A stretch of 42,054 nucleotides of DNA from Paulinella micropora. Taxonomy: Eukaryota; Cercozoa; Imbricatea; Euglyphida. Under the pieces are notes generated by a model. The model searched no databases, was not told the DNA's origin, and saw only the letters and a list, made by a program, of their open reading frames with translations. A program made the position numbers and the translations under genes. This document shows positions 1 to 34,061 of the stretch, piece after piece. How positions within the stretch are numbered: the stretch's first letter is position 1; the number at the start of each line of letters is the position of its first letter. The DNA is taken from contig BJOX01000049.1 of assembly GCA_009731375.1 (NCBI GenBank), positions 646,586 through 688,639 of the forward strand. Direction: 5' to 3'.

Positions 1-47
1 AGGAGGAGGAGGAGGAGGAGGAGGAGAAGAAGAAGAAGAAGAAGAAG

Positions 48-125
<78 letters not shown>

Positions 126-126
126 C

Positions 127-178
<52 letters not shown>

Positions 179-445
179 ATAGTAGTAGTAGTAGTACAAG
201 AAGAAAAAGAAGAAGAAGAAGAAGAAGAAGAAGAAGAAGAAGAAGAAGAAGAAGAAGAAAAAGAAGAAGAAAAAGAAGAAGAAAAAGAAGAAGAAAAAGA
301 AGAAGAAGAAGAAGGAGGAGGAGGAGGAGGAGGAGGAGAAGAAGAAGAGCAGAAGAGGAAGAAGAAGAAGAAGAAGAAGAAGAAGAAGAAGAAGAAGAAG
401 ATGAAAGAGAGCGAGAGAGAGAGAGAGAGAGAGAGAGACTGCGTA
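1..445. repeat. Purine-rich trinucleotide and GA microsatellites
   Basis: Runs of AGG, AAG and AGT units pass into a short GA dinucleotide run near 405-438. The plus strand is almost pure purine, so intramolecular triplex formation is possible. No coding content is seen; long open frames here are low-complexity artefacts. Confidence 0.95.
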
Positions 446-588
446 TGTGTGCATGTCTGTGCGCGTATTTCTGTGTGTATCTTTTGAGTGTCTGTCCTGA
501 AGTATTCACCTCTTCATGGACCACGTGCTCGTACCCCCCTTCCATCACATATCAAAAGCTGCCTCCTTCCTGCAACCGGAGTCATAGT
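446..588. other. Short unique island, no gene recognised
   Basis: About 140 bases of mixed-composition sequence lie between a GA run and an ATC/AAC run. Frames are open only because the flanking repeats lack stops. No splice-site pair or motif convinces me, so it is left unassigned. Confidence 0.5.
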
Positions 589-1790
<1,202 letters not shown>

Positions 1791-1794
<4 letters not shown>

Positions 1795-2085
1795 GACTAC
1801 TACTACGACTACTACTACCATTACCACCACCACCACCACCACTAACTACTACTACTACTAGTACTACTGCTACTACCACTACTACTAGGCCTAGGCCTTC
1901 GGCTTAATGAAGTTAACAATTTAACCTCTGGTCGATCCATACAAATCGTTAGCTCAAGAGCTATTGATTTAACTAGATGGTGACCTCCGTCTCAAGTTAT
2001 TAAAGATAATGAGAAATTATTAAAATATTAAAGTATTAAAATAAAATGACTTAGATTAAAAATATTAAAATAAAATAAAATACTG

Positions 2086-2146
<61 letters not shown>

Positions 2147-2148
2147 CA

Positions 2149-2212
<64 letters not shown>

Positions 2213-2231
2213 GCTACTACTACTTACTACT

Positions 2232-2299
<68 letters not shown>

Positions 2300-2317
2300 A
2301 CTACTACTACTACTACT

Positions 2318-2392
<75 letters not shown>

Positions 2393-2683
2393 GACTACTA
2401 CTACGACTACTACTACCATTACCACCACCACCACCACCACTAACTACTACTACTACTAGTACTACTGCTACTACCACTACTACTAGGCCTAGGCCTTCGG
2501 CTTAATGAAGTTAACAATTTAACCTCTGGTCGATCCATACAAATCGTTAGCTCAAGAGCTATTGATTTAACTAGATGGTGACCTCCGTCTCAAGTTATTA
2601 AAGATAATGAGAAATTATTAAAATATTAAAGTATTAAAATAAAATGACTTAGATTAAAAATATTAAAATAAAATAAAATACTG

Positions 2684-2708
<25 letters not shown>
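1791..2708. repeat. Direct duplication with 598-bp period, ACT-flanked AT-rich island
   Basis: The segment at about 1791-2110 recurs at about 2389-2708 with a constant offset of 598. The roughly 190-base non-repetitive core (1886-2080 and 2484-2678) looks identical in both copies, including AGGCCTAGGCCTTCGGC and the AT-rich tail. ACT microsatellite fills the space between. Identity over non-repeat sequence implies a very recent duplication or an assembly duplication. No coding frame or RNA-gene promoter boxes are evident in the core. Confidence 0.9.
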
Positions 2709-3090
<382 letters not shown>

Positions 3091-3516
3091 ACTAAGTTAA
3101 GGGATTGGATATATTTGGTTGCCACCTCGGTTACTTTATACTTTACGATTCTTCCTCTTCTACTTACACTGGAACACCATTAGTCATCCCAGGAAAGACA
3201 GCTCGGGCCATATCTTGGTAGACAGGTATTACCACGGGTAATTCTGACATCCGTTAGTCATCAAACGGTATTTCTCCATCTATTCCGTTAACACCCGGAA
3301 TTATCGGTGGCTGATTTCACACCGCAAAAACTGACAGAAATGACAAATTTTCCACCACAGTCACAAAACTCCGCCTCGTTCGTACATATCGGCTAAATTC
3401 GAGCCAATTTTGTTTGCCCGGTCACGGTCAGGACAAGACTGACAAGCGCCATCTCTTGGGCACAAAGGACAGCAGCGCCATCTCTTGGTCCCTCCCTTGG
3501 CCTGTTATTAATCATA
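3091..3516. other. Unique island with a repeated 15-base motif
   Basis: About 425 bases of unique sequence contain AGCGCCATCTCTTGG twice, about 30 bases apart (about 3446 and 3475). No coding frame or splice pair stands out. It may be a mobile-element fragment; motifs of this flavour occur at ends of short invertebrate elements, but I cannot name a family. Confidence 0.5.
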
Positions 3517-3778
3517 TCTGTCTGTCTGTCTATCTATCTATCTGTCTGTCTGTAGGTGTGTAGGTGTGTGTGTGTGTGTGTGTGTGTGCGCGTGTGTGTG
3601 TGCATGTATGCATGCATGTATGTACATATGTATGTATGTATTTATGCATGCATGTGTGTGTGTATGTGTGTGTGTATGTATTATGTGTGTGTGTGTGCGT
3701 GTGTGCGTATGTGTGTGTGTGTGTGTGTGTGTTGTGTGTGTGTGTGTGTATGTATTATGCGTGTGTGTGTGTGTGTGC

Positions 3779-3835
<57 letters not shown>

Positions 3836-4144
3836 TGTGGGTNNNNNNNNNNACGTATGTATGTATGTATTTATGTATGCATGTATGTATGTAATGTAAT
3901 GTAATGTCATGTCATGTAATGTAATGTAATGTAATGTAATGTAATGTCTGTCTGTCTGTCTGTATGTATGTATGTATATACGTGTGTGTAATTATGTATG
4001 TATTTATGTATTTATCTAGTCATGTAGGCATGTAGGTATGTATGTAGGTATGTAGGTAGGCATTTAGGTATGTATGTATGTATGTAGGTAGGTAGGTAGG
4101 TAGGTAGGCAGGTAGGTAGGTAGGTATGTATGTATGTATGTATG

Positions 4145-4175
<31 letters not shown>

Positions 4176-4383
4176 GTACGTAGTACGTACGTACGTACGT
4201 ACGTACGTACGTATGTATGTATGTACGTATGTATGTACGTACGTATGTATGTATGTATTTATTTATGTATGTATGTATGCATGTATGTATGTATGTATGT
4301 TTTTTGTATGTATGTATGTATGATGTATGTATGTGTGCATGTCTATCTATCTCTCTATCTCTATCTATCTCTCTATCTATCTA

Positions 4384-4442
<59 letters not shown>

Positions 4443-4443
4443 C

Positions 4444-4481
<38 letters not shown>

Positions 4482-4498
4482 GTCTATCTGTCTATCTG

Positions 4499-4529
<31 letters not shown>

Positions 4530-4586
4530 CTCTATCTCTCTATCTATCTAATCTATCTAATCTATCTAATCTATCTAATCTATCTA

Positions 4587-4663
<77 letters not shown>

Positions 4664-4790
4664 ATCTATCTATCTGTCTATCTATCTGTCTATCTGTCTG
4701 TCTATCTGTCTATCTATCTATCTATCTATATCTATCTATATCTATCTATCTACTATCTATCATCTAACTATCTATCTATCTATCTATCTG

Positions 4791-4827
<37 letters not shown>

Positions 4828-5005
4828 GTACCACCCACCCACCCACCCACCCATACACATACATACATACATACATACATACATACATGCATACATACAT
4901 GCATACATACATGCATACATACATACATACATACATACACACATACATACACACATACATACACACATGCATACATTCATACGTATACACACACACACAC
5001 ACACT

Positions 5006-5038
<33 letters not shown>

Positions 5039-5142
5039 ACACACACGCACGCACGCACACACACACGCACACACACACGCACACACACACGCACACACGC
5101 ACACACACATGTATACATACATGTCCACACTCTGTTGTTCAG
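3517..5142. repeat. GT, GTAT, CTAT, CATA and CA microsatellite block with a gap
   Basis: Tracts in order: CTGT/GT (3517-3842), a 10-N gap (3843-3852), GTAT and GTAC (to about 4340), CTAT (to about 4830), CATA (4856-4980), then CA with CG alternation (4985-5110). The last can adopt Z-DNA. No gene is seen. The block ends at the acceptor of the first exon of the receptor-like gene. Confidence 0.95.
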
Positions 5143-24570
<19,428 letters not shown>

Positions 24571-24700
24571 GCCCCATCGGGAACAGGGAGGTGCGCAAGC
24601 GGCGCAACTGACCGTCGACAACACACACACACACACACACACACAACACACATACACGTAAAACACACACACATAACACACACACACACATACACACATA

Positions 24701-24731
<31 letters not shown>

Positions 24732-24936
24732 AACAAACAAACACACACACACACACACACACATACACGCAAAACACACACACACACACACAGCACATAC
24801 AGACAGACACACACACAGCACACACACACAAACACACACACACACACACACACATACACACATAAACACACGCATACACACACACACACACACACATACA
24901 CATGCACATACACATACACACACACAAATACACACA

Positions 24937-24969
<33 letters not shown>

Positions 24970-25025
24970 GCACACACACGCACACACACACGCACACACA
25001 CACACGCACACACACACACGCACAC

Positions 25026-25068
<43 letters not shown>
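24571..25068. repeat. CA dinucleotide array with CG alternation
   Basis: Mostly CA with CGCGCG blocks near 24953-24967, a Z-DNA-prone composition. About 50 unique bases precede the array. Confidence 0.95.
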
Positions 25069-25071
<3 letters not shown>

Positions 25072-26756
25072 CATTGCAAAACGGTGGGAACAGTGTGACC
25101 AGAACACGAATGATTTTTCTGCCACCAGAGCACACTGCTGACACTACTACTAGTACTGATTGGTGTTGACAAGACATGATATTACCCTATATAAAAGCAC
25201 TGACATTTCCGAAGCTGTTTCTTTTGAAGTTTACCTCCTCCAAGATTGACACTTCTATTTCATCAGCTTACGCTTCTCACTCAATCGACACTTTAATCCG
25301 GTGAAGACTAGCAGAACTGACAGTGGAGACACAGCTAAAGTAAGTGTGCAGTAAAATTGACAGTGAGGCTGATTCACAATTATGGTTGGTCCTGGGAGTA
25401 TTTCCTGTATACGACGGTCCGTTACGCTCAATGATTTGAACTATACCGTGCCTAGTAAAAGTGTTACCCTCAGCTAAAATACTCACTGTGCCACTGGCAC
25501 TCACTGACGGTAAATCATTATTAGTGATTAATAACCTTCGAACGGACCGGGCTCAAGACTGAGAAAGAGTCATGTCCGAGGCTAAACTTCAACTGAATTG
25601 AGCCAGTGGAGTGCAGTTCCGGGCCGCTACTAGTATTTGGACTCGAGTCAAGTCACTCACCGCCAGTGACCGGCCGGGCCTTTTGTCCGAACTGTCCGCC
25701 GGTGCCCGCCGCGGACTGGGCCTGGCAGTAGCAGTGAGCGGCTGAGGCCGGCTCCCGTCCCTCAAGCCTACACGGTTCAACTTTGAAGCCTGCCACCGAC
25801 CGTCCTACACGGCCCGGCTTTCGCCGGTGGCAGTTGAAGCATCATTTTGAAGTGTTTTGAAGTGTCACGTCGAAACTCACTTGATTCAAGTGAGTCACCT
25901 TCAACTTGAGTCCGAGTCGGTGGCAGTTGAGAATCTCCCGGGCCGAGTCAGGTGACGAGTCCGAACCGCAGACCCTGACGGCCCGTGAACGAGGCTTTAG
26001 CTGAGAGGCTAAATCATTGAAATTCTTGTCGCCGGGTCCGTGACGGTGACGGTCCGGCGGTGCCGGCCACCGGCACAGTACTTGCCAGCCTCCGTGGAGC
26101 CTGAGTCTGGAGCCGGCCCGGTTTACGGGAGGTGACCGGGCCTCTAGTCCAAGTCAGTGATTAATAGTCACGGCGGGTGCCCGGCGGCGGCGTGTCCGCC
26201 GCCGGAAGTTGCTCGCTCCTTCAGTTTGCTTGGAGCCTCCGGGATGGTCGCCAGTATGGTGGGCGGCAGAACGGCGGCGGCTTGGGCGGGTCGGTCACAA
26301 GTTTTGAGTTGGGTGTGGGGAGGAGTAGTAGGTGCCTTGAGAGAATTATTAATACTTCGCCCTTTGATTTTTATTAAATACACAAACACTTTTCGTGGAA
26401 CCGTTGGGGCCAAGTGAAAATAATACATCAAAGGTCCGGGTCGGAATGCTTGCCACTCGTAGTCCGAGTCCGAGTCCGACCGGATTGTGAAGTGCGCGGC
26501 GAAGCGTAAGTGCTATGACAACCAATTGAATGCCACGGTCAGGGATACAGTCCGATACTTACCATAATTAAATACTGAACACTCAGCCATCATGTTGAAC
26601 GTTCATGTTTTAAAGTTCGCCAACTCTTTTAATTGCTCGGAAGAAAAGAATTGTCACTCGAAAAGAGATGAGCGGGAAGCGTAAGAGCCAAAGTGAAGAG
26701 GCTCGATCATCACTTTCTCTTGCCTTTGCCCTTGCCCCCGCCGCCCCCACCACCAG
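25069..26756. other. Unique intergenic region, GC-rich in the middle
   Basis: About 1.7 kb without tandem repeats. The stretch 25500-26480 is rich in GAGTC, CCGG and CGCCGGTG words that recur irregularly in both orientations, suggesting an old degenerated repeat. No long frame with recognisable motifs and no RNA gene was found. Confidence 0.5.
25188..25196 (+). promoter_or_regulatory. TATA box candidate
   Basis: TATATAAAA with an inverted CCAAT (ATTGG) about 25 bases upstream. A consensus donor (CTAAA|GTAAGT) lies about 145 bases downstream at 25340, with no ATG between. This looks like a promoter plus non-coding first exon. Its gene could be the TEX264-like gene (first coding exon at 30992) or another; alternatively it belongs to a decayed LTR. 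Confidence 0.4.
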
Positions 26757-26824
26757 TGGACTCAGGCATAGGATTGGTATACGCGTTCGCATTGTACCTG
26801 GAACAAAACCATGCATATAGATAC
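26757..26824 (+). CDS. Orphan candidate exon
   Basis: A strong polypyrimidine/acceptor (CCCCCACCACCAG) precedes TG plus 22 codons beginning DSGIGLVYAFALYLEQNHAY, then GTAAAT. I cannot join it in phase to a neighbour, so its gene is unknown. Confidence 0.3.
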
Positions 26825-26839
26825 GTAAATGACGTACAT

Positions 26840-26847
26840 GGCAACAA

Positions 26848-26894
<47 letters not shown>

Positions 26895-26947
26895 TCATCA
26901 TCAAAAACATCAACAACATCTCAACAACATCAACAACAACAACTACA

Positions 26948-26984
<37 letters not shown>

Positions 26985-27020
26985 ACAACAACAACAACAA
27001 CTACAACAACAACAACAACA

Positions 27021-27073
<53 letters not shown>

Positions 27074-27080
27074 TACTACT

Positions 27081-27126
<46 letters not shown>

Positions 27127-27150
27127 CGACGACGACGACGACGACGACAA
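26840..27150. repeat. AAC, ACT and GAC trinucleotide arrays
   Basis: AAC, ATC, ACT and GAC units, ending just beyond the stop codon of the small minus-strand gene. Confidence 0.95.
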
Positions 27151-27161
27151 GTCCCAGGAAA

Positions 27162-27575
27162 TCAAGCTGACTTCTTGGTCTCGTTCAACAGGTCTATCGT
27201 GATCTTGGTGCCCAGCAGGAAGGGGGGAATGCCGAAGATGATCGGGTGATCGTTCAAGAACTGCGCAGACATGTATGTATGTATGTATGTATGTATGCAT
27301 GCATGCATGCATGCATGTATGTATGTATGTATGTATGTATGTATGTATGTATTGTATGTATGTATGTATGCATGCATGTATGTATGTATGTATGTATGTA
27401 TGTAGGTATGTAGGTATGTAGGTATTATGTATGTATGTATGTATGTATGTATGTATGTAGTATGTATGTCTGTATGTCTGTATGTCGGTATGTCTGTATG
27501 TGTTATGTATGTATGTATGTATGTACATACATATGTATGTATGTATGTATGCATGTATGTATGTATGTATGTATG

Positions 27576-27606
<31 letters not shown>

Positions 27607-27769
27607 TGTATGTATGTATGTATGTATGTATGTATGTGTATGTATGTATGTATGTATGTATGTATGTATGTATGTATGTATGTTATGTTTGTATGTATGT
27701 AATGTATGCTGTCGGCCTGTATGTATGTATGTACAAATCTGTTACCCAAAAAAACTCGTATGCGCCCAT
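27162..27769 (-). CDS. Two-exon gene for a 40-residue hydrophobic protein
   Basis: Exon 1 (27769-27746) encodes MGAYEFFW from an ATG in near-ideal context, ACCGCCATGGG, ending at donor TGG|GTAACA in phase 0. Exon 2 (27260-27162) follows acceptor GTCTGCGCAG and encodes 32 residues, including IIFGIPPFLLGTKITIDLL, ending KKSA and TGA. The hydrophobic middle could cross a membrane once; size and layout recall small subunits of mitochondrial or ER membrane complexes. I do not recognise the family. The 485-base intron is almost pure GTAT/CATA repeat and may hide an extra short exon. No AATAAA is seen downstream. Confidence 0.5.
27261..27745. repeat. GTAT array filling the intron of the small minus-strand gene
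   Basis: GTAT units with a few GTCT, GTAG and GCAT variants occupy nearly the whole intron. Confidence 0.9.
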
Positions 27770-28091
27770 GGCGGTCTTACGGCGAGGCAAAAGCCGGAAT
27801 AAGGGCTACAAACCACGCAGCAAGGCAACATAACATAGATTAGACTTTCCAAACAAATAATTGATCTACTCGAAGTTGCAAAGGGCAGACATCAGACACG
27901 GTGTCCAACAGCAGTTCATATCCCGCCATGCGATGCTAGAAAAAGTAAGAAAAATAGTTCTGAACGCAAACAGATACTGAAAGCTATATACTCAGAACAG
28001 AACAGAACAGAACAGAACAGAACAGAACAGAAAAGTACAGAACAGAACAGAACAGATGGATGGATGGATGGACAGACAGACAGGCACACAC

Positions 28092-28136
<45 letters not shown>

Positions 28137-28825
28137 GCGCAGAATATTAGTGCATGCACAAGTATATTCATTTTAACAGCAACGAAGAGATGGAAAGGAC
28201 TTGCTATTTCATTTCATTTTACTTCAGAACGAAAGCAGACTCAAGCTTCCCAGAGGTCACAAGATTACTCACAAGATGTATCGCTGCATCGCTGCCTTGA
28301 CCAGCGACATGCTAGACAATAGTAGATCTAATAGTTGCTTTTCTTCGTTCTTTTTTACTGTGCAAACTTGTGATCAACCTCCAGAGATTTTTCTTGTGCA
28401 TCACGCAAAATGCATGAAATTTCAGCTCCTTTGTAGCTCAACTGAAATGCTTGAGTGGGATGACTCCGACGGATAGGTTTAGGACCTTACAGCAACAACG
28501 CCTACAAACCGAAAACATCGTATTTCACTAAGTATTTCTTGAATAAGAATAGAGCTGTAAATTCCAGTTTTATCTCTTTAAGTAAAAACCTTAGCTCTTT
28601 CCTCTCAACTCAACACCAAGGTAATTTGATAACAACCCTAAAGTACTCGTAACCTGATAACGTACTTAGCATACATAGCATACATAGCATACATAACATA
28701 CATAACATACATGAGATACATGACATAAATGAGACGTACATGACATGACATAAATGAGACGTACATGACATACATAACATAGCATATAACATACAAGAAC
28801 ATACATTACATACAATACTATATAC
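27770..28825. other. Unique intergenic region with short ACAGA, GGAT, CA and CATA tracts
   Basis: 27770-27994 and 28136-28660 are unique. ACAGA pentamers lie at about 27995-28055, a CA array at 28090-28135, and CATA/CATAA units at about 28665-28825. The first part is the likely promoter side of the small minus-strand gene. An open frame at 28201-28476 has no recognised domain and is not called. Confidence 0.6.
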
Positions 28826-28828
28826 ATT

Positions 28829-28862
<34 letters not shown>

Positions 28863-28865
28863 ACT

Positions 28866-28942
<77 letters not shown>

Positions 28943-29061
28943 TCGTCGTCGTCGTCGTCGTCGTCGTCGTCATCGTCATCATCGTAAGCAAAAGCCACAT
29001 TGACTGTCGGTACATGAAATGACGTTGATGGACTATTGGTTGCTCTTATTCTTATTGTATG

Positions 29062-29095
<34 letters not shown>

Positions 29096-29395
29096 TGCAT
29101 GTATGTATGTATGTATGTACATATGTATGTATGTATTGTATGTATGTATGTATGCATGTATGTATGTATGTATGTATGAATGTATGAATGTATGTATGTA
29201 TGTATGTATGTATGGATGGATGTGTATGTATGCATGCATTCATGTATGTATGTATGTATGTACGTATGTATGTATGTATGTATGTATGTATGTATGTGTT
29301 TGTGTTAGCCAGCCGCGTGTGCGGCCAGGCAGAAAAAACAACCAACCAGTATGGGTCAGTGGAGAGAGAGAGAGAGAGGAAGAGGAATTGCAGAG

Positions 29396-29430
<35 letters not shown>

Positions 29431-29440
29431 AGAGAAAGAA

Positions 29441-29482
<42 letters not shown>

Positions 29483-29484
29483 AA

Positions 29485-29523
<39 letters not shown>

Positions 29524-29583
29524 CAAACACACACGCACAGAGAGAGAGAGAGAGAGGAAGAGGGAGAGGAATTGGAGAGAGAG

Positions 29584-29630
<47 letters not shown>

Positions 29631-29807
29631 AAGAAATAGAGAGAGAGAGAGAGAGAAAGAGAGAGCGAGAGAGAGAGACAGACAGACAGACAGACACACA
29701 CACAAACACACACACACAAACACACACACACACACAGTGAGAGAGAGAGAGAGACAGACAGAGAGAGAGAGAGACAGACAGAGACACAGAGACAGAGAGA
29801 GAGAGAC

Positions 29808-29865
<58 letters not shown>

Positions 29866-29934
29866 AGAGAGAGAGAGAGAGAGACAACCAACCGGCTTGG
29901 GTGCGTCCACCCGCTTGCCTGCTAGTGTTCTGTC
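28826..29934. repeat. ATC, GTAT and GA arrays
   Basis: ATC with CGT units (28826-28985), about 70 unique bases, GTAT (29056-29305), about 55 unique bases, then GA with GACA and CA patches (29360-29885), ending in about 50 unique bases. Confidence 0.9.
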
Positions 29935-30240
<306 letters not shown>

Positions 30241-30616
30241 TTGTTTGTTTGTTTGTTTGCTTGCTCGTTTGCTTTTTTCGTTTGTTCGTGATTTTATTTT
30301 ATAGCTAATTTGTGTGTTTGTTCATGTAGTTTCCCAACCTTTGAAGCGCCGAGGTAGACATACATACATAAATACATAATACATACATACATACATACAT
30401 ACACATACATACATACATACATATATACATCCATACATGCATGCATGCATACATGCATGCATACATACATACATGCATACACATACATGCATACACATAC
30501 ATACATACATACATTACATACATTACATACATTACATACATTACATACATACATACATACATACATGCATACATACATATACATACATACATATACATAC
30601 ATACATATACATATAC

Positions 30617-30652
<36 letters not shown>

Positions 30653-30653
30653 C

Positions 30654-30693
<40 letters not shown>

Positions 30694-30805
30694 CGATGAT
30701 GGTGATGGTGATGATGGTGACGATGACGATGATGACGATGATGACGATGACGATGACGATAGGGGTTCCGCTCTTCCTGCCTGTCTTGCTGTTTGCTTTT
30801 ATTAC

Positions 30806-30866
<61 letters not shown>

Positions 30867-30906
30867 ATTATTATTATTATTATTGTTATGGTAATTATCA
30901 TTATTA

Positions 30907-30940
<34 letters not shown>

Positions 30941-30991
30941 CATCATCATTATCATTATTATTATTATTATTTACTGTTATTATGTCGATAG
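30241..30991. repeat. GTTT, CATA, GAT and ATT arrays before the TEX264-like gene
   Basis: About 115 bases of T-rich unique sequence, CATA (30356-30615), GAT (30617-30760), a short unique piece, then ATT/GTT units (about 30800-30975) ending at the acceptor TATGTCGATAG. Confidence 0.9.
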
Positions 30992-31089
30992 GCCGGTTCA
31001 CCATGTTGGCCAACTTGATTGCACTGTGCCTGCCGGTGCTGCTTCTCTTTGGCGTGAACCCACTGGGCTGGCTCGCCATCACCACCGAG
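30992..31089 (+). CDS. TEX264-like exon 1 (start and membrane anchor)
   Basis: The ATG at 31003 begins [20 protein letters not shown], a signal anchor; the exon ends ITTE in phase 0 at GTCACA. The acceptor ATAG at 30991 implies a non-coding upstream exon or two extra bases of frame. Confidence 0.65.
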
Positions 31090-31390
31090 GTCACATTGCA
31101 CACACACACGCCGACATGAGATATTGTGTATAATACGTATTGGCGATATTCAAGTGGTAAAGTGATTACACTTTGAACTTATCTGTCTCAATCCATGTTT
31201 GAGATACAAAAAGTATAGATATAGAATGGAAAATGTATGTGTGTGTGTGTGTACATGTGTGGGGGTTGTGTGCGGTGATTCTGGTGTGGCGGGATGTATT
31301 ATACATATACATATACATATATTTGTACATGTGTATAGGCGTGGGGGTTGTGTGCGGTGCTTCTGGTGTGGCGCATCGGCGTGACACAGG

Positions 31391-31445
<55 letters not shown>

Positions 31446-31478
31446 GTAGGTAGGTAGGTAGGTAGGTAGGTAGGTAGG

Positions 31479-31530
<52 letters not shown>

Positions 31531-31576
31531 GATGGATAGATGGATGGATGGATGGATGGATAGAGATAGATTGATG

Positions 31577-31660
<84 letters not shown>

Positions 31661-31764
31661 CATAGATAGATAAGTATGTGATGTATGTATGTGTTGTTGT
31701 ATGTATATTTTAGTCGCCTCTGTTCGCGGCCATCATTGCCGCCGGCTGTTGGCGACTGGGTCCT

Positions 31765-31810
<46 letters not shown>

Positions 31811-31829
31811 TCTCTTCCTCTCTTCCTCT

Positions 31830-31927
<98 letters not shown>

Positions 31928-31964
31928 CTATCAATCTCTCTCTCTCTATCTCTATCTCTATCTC

Positions 31965-32033
<69 letters not shown>

Positions 32034-32050
32034 CTCTCTCTCTCTCTCTA

Positions 32051-32095
<45 letters not shown>

Positions 32096-34005
32096 CAGCA
32101 GTGTATGCATGCAATATATGTTTGCGTGAACGTTTGTTTGATACAGTGCTGATATATGAAGGTTACCACCTAATAGGTGGTGGAGTGGTGTATGTATTGT
32201 CATGTATGTTTGGTATGTAGTTTTGTTTGTGAATGGTGGAGTGGTGTATGTATTGTATGTATGTGATGCGTGACTTTGTTTGATAATTGTGGAGTAGTGT
32301 ATGTATTGTCATGTATGATTTGTCATTTCATGTATTTGTTGTATGTAGGTTTGTTTGACACTGTGGTGGAGCCGGAGCTTTGTGTGCAACCTCCTTTTTC
32401 AGCTATGGTGAGAGAGAGAGAGAGAGAGAGAGAGGTGGATAGAGGGAGGGGGAGGGGAAGCGGATTCTAATATAGCAGAATGCTCACAGCACTATGAAGG
32501 TAGGCGATATTGACAGTATCAATCATGACAAGAGCATGCACTACTAGGTGATATTGGCGCATGATAATTTCGAACAGTTGCATGAGCTCTTAGCAGAAGT
32601 CATAAGAACACTGTGCCTTATGCACTATGCATGTAGGTGATCATGGCACATGGTGGTTTCGGACAGCTGCGTGAGCTCTTAGCAGAAAGGATGACAACAC
32701 ACTGCACTGTGCATGTAGCTGATACTGGCGCGTGGTAGCTTCGAACAGCTGCTTGAGCACTTGGAGTAGAACTGATGACAACACTCTGCACTATGCACAG
32801 TAGAAACGATGACAACACTATGCACTATGTAGAAATGATCGCATCACTCTGCACTGTGCAGGTAGGTGATACTGGCGCGTGGTGGTTTCGAACAGCTGCC
32901 TGAGCACTTATAGTAGAAAAATGATGACAAGACTGTGCACTGTGAAGGCAGGCGATATTGACAGCATGCAGAATAAACAATACCATGCACTGCTAGGCGC
33001 ATGGTGGTTTAGGCGATATTGACAGCATTCAGAATTCCAATACCATGCACTGCTGGGTGATGTTGGCGCATGGCGGTTTTGAACAGTTGCCATGCACTGC
33101 TAGGTGATCTTGGCGCATGGCGGTTTTGAACAGTTGCCTGAGCTATTCACCAAGGCCTCCGAGGTCGATCTGCATGTCTGCATGTATGTGGTAGTGTGTG
33201 CATGTATGCATGTTTGGTATGCAACACTTGCCTGCTGTTGATGTCTGCATGTATGTTTGCTCCGAGCTGGTGATGTATGCATGTATGTTTGCTTTTGAGT
33301 TGTTCATGTCTGCATCATGTTGTTTGCTTCCAAATTTGCCAAGCTATATTGAATCTACTTCCATTTGTATTTAAATGCATGCAGACATGCATGCAGACAT
33401 ACCAACCTACTCCCACACGTACATGCATGCACACAGACATACATAGACATACATGTTGAATCGCATGCTTGCCATATGCAGATTCTGGGCTCAGTGCAAT
33501 CGCAATACATGTTGAATCGCATGCTTGCCATATGCAGATTCTGGGCTCAGTGCAATCGCTGCAAGGCATAGGGCTCTACTTCAACAACCCGAACAAGGAT
33601 GTAAACAGCACACATCAGTCCAACCTACTTACTTACTAACTTACTTGCTTGCTTGACTACCTTACTTACCAACGAACTTGCTTGATTACTAGTTTGGAAA
33701 TTGCTTACTTCCTACTTGATTTTGCTTACTACCTTGATGACTTGCTTGCCTACTACCTTGTTTACCAACTAACTTGCTTACTTGGTACTTGCTCTTGCAG
33801 CTGCCGTGTTTCGCGGTGGGGTTCACCTACTTGACGTGTGAACTAATTTGCTTGCTGAGTACCTTGTTCACAACTGCTTGCTCTCTTGCGCAGCTGCCGT
33901 GTTTCGCGGTGGGCTTCACCACCCCAAACATACTACCGCCTTCTTTCCTACACACCGAGAAGGTACCTACCTACCTATCTATCTTATCTATCTTATCTGT
34001 CTATC

Positions 34006-34061
<56 letters not shown>

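Noticed and set aside
1886-2080. SINE with RNA polymerase III boxes in the duplicated core
   Set aside because: A GGTCGATCC B-box-like word occurs upstream, not downstream, of the A-box-like word, and the spacing is wrong.
4126-5004. Long frames of YLSI, MYVC and HTYI repeats here and throughout the window
   Set aside because: Tetranucleotide repeats lack stops in some frames; these are shadows of CTAT, GTAT and CATA arrays.
28201-28476. 91-residue open frame as a gene
   Set aside because: No domain, no convincing start context, no splice partners; length is within chance for this composition.
31138-31205. tRNA-like stretch (CAAGTGGTAAAGTGATTACA and TTTGAACTT)
   Set aside because: The anticodon stem does not pair and no proper B box or acceptor stem can be drawn.
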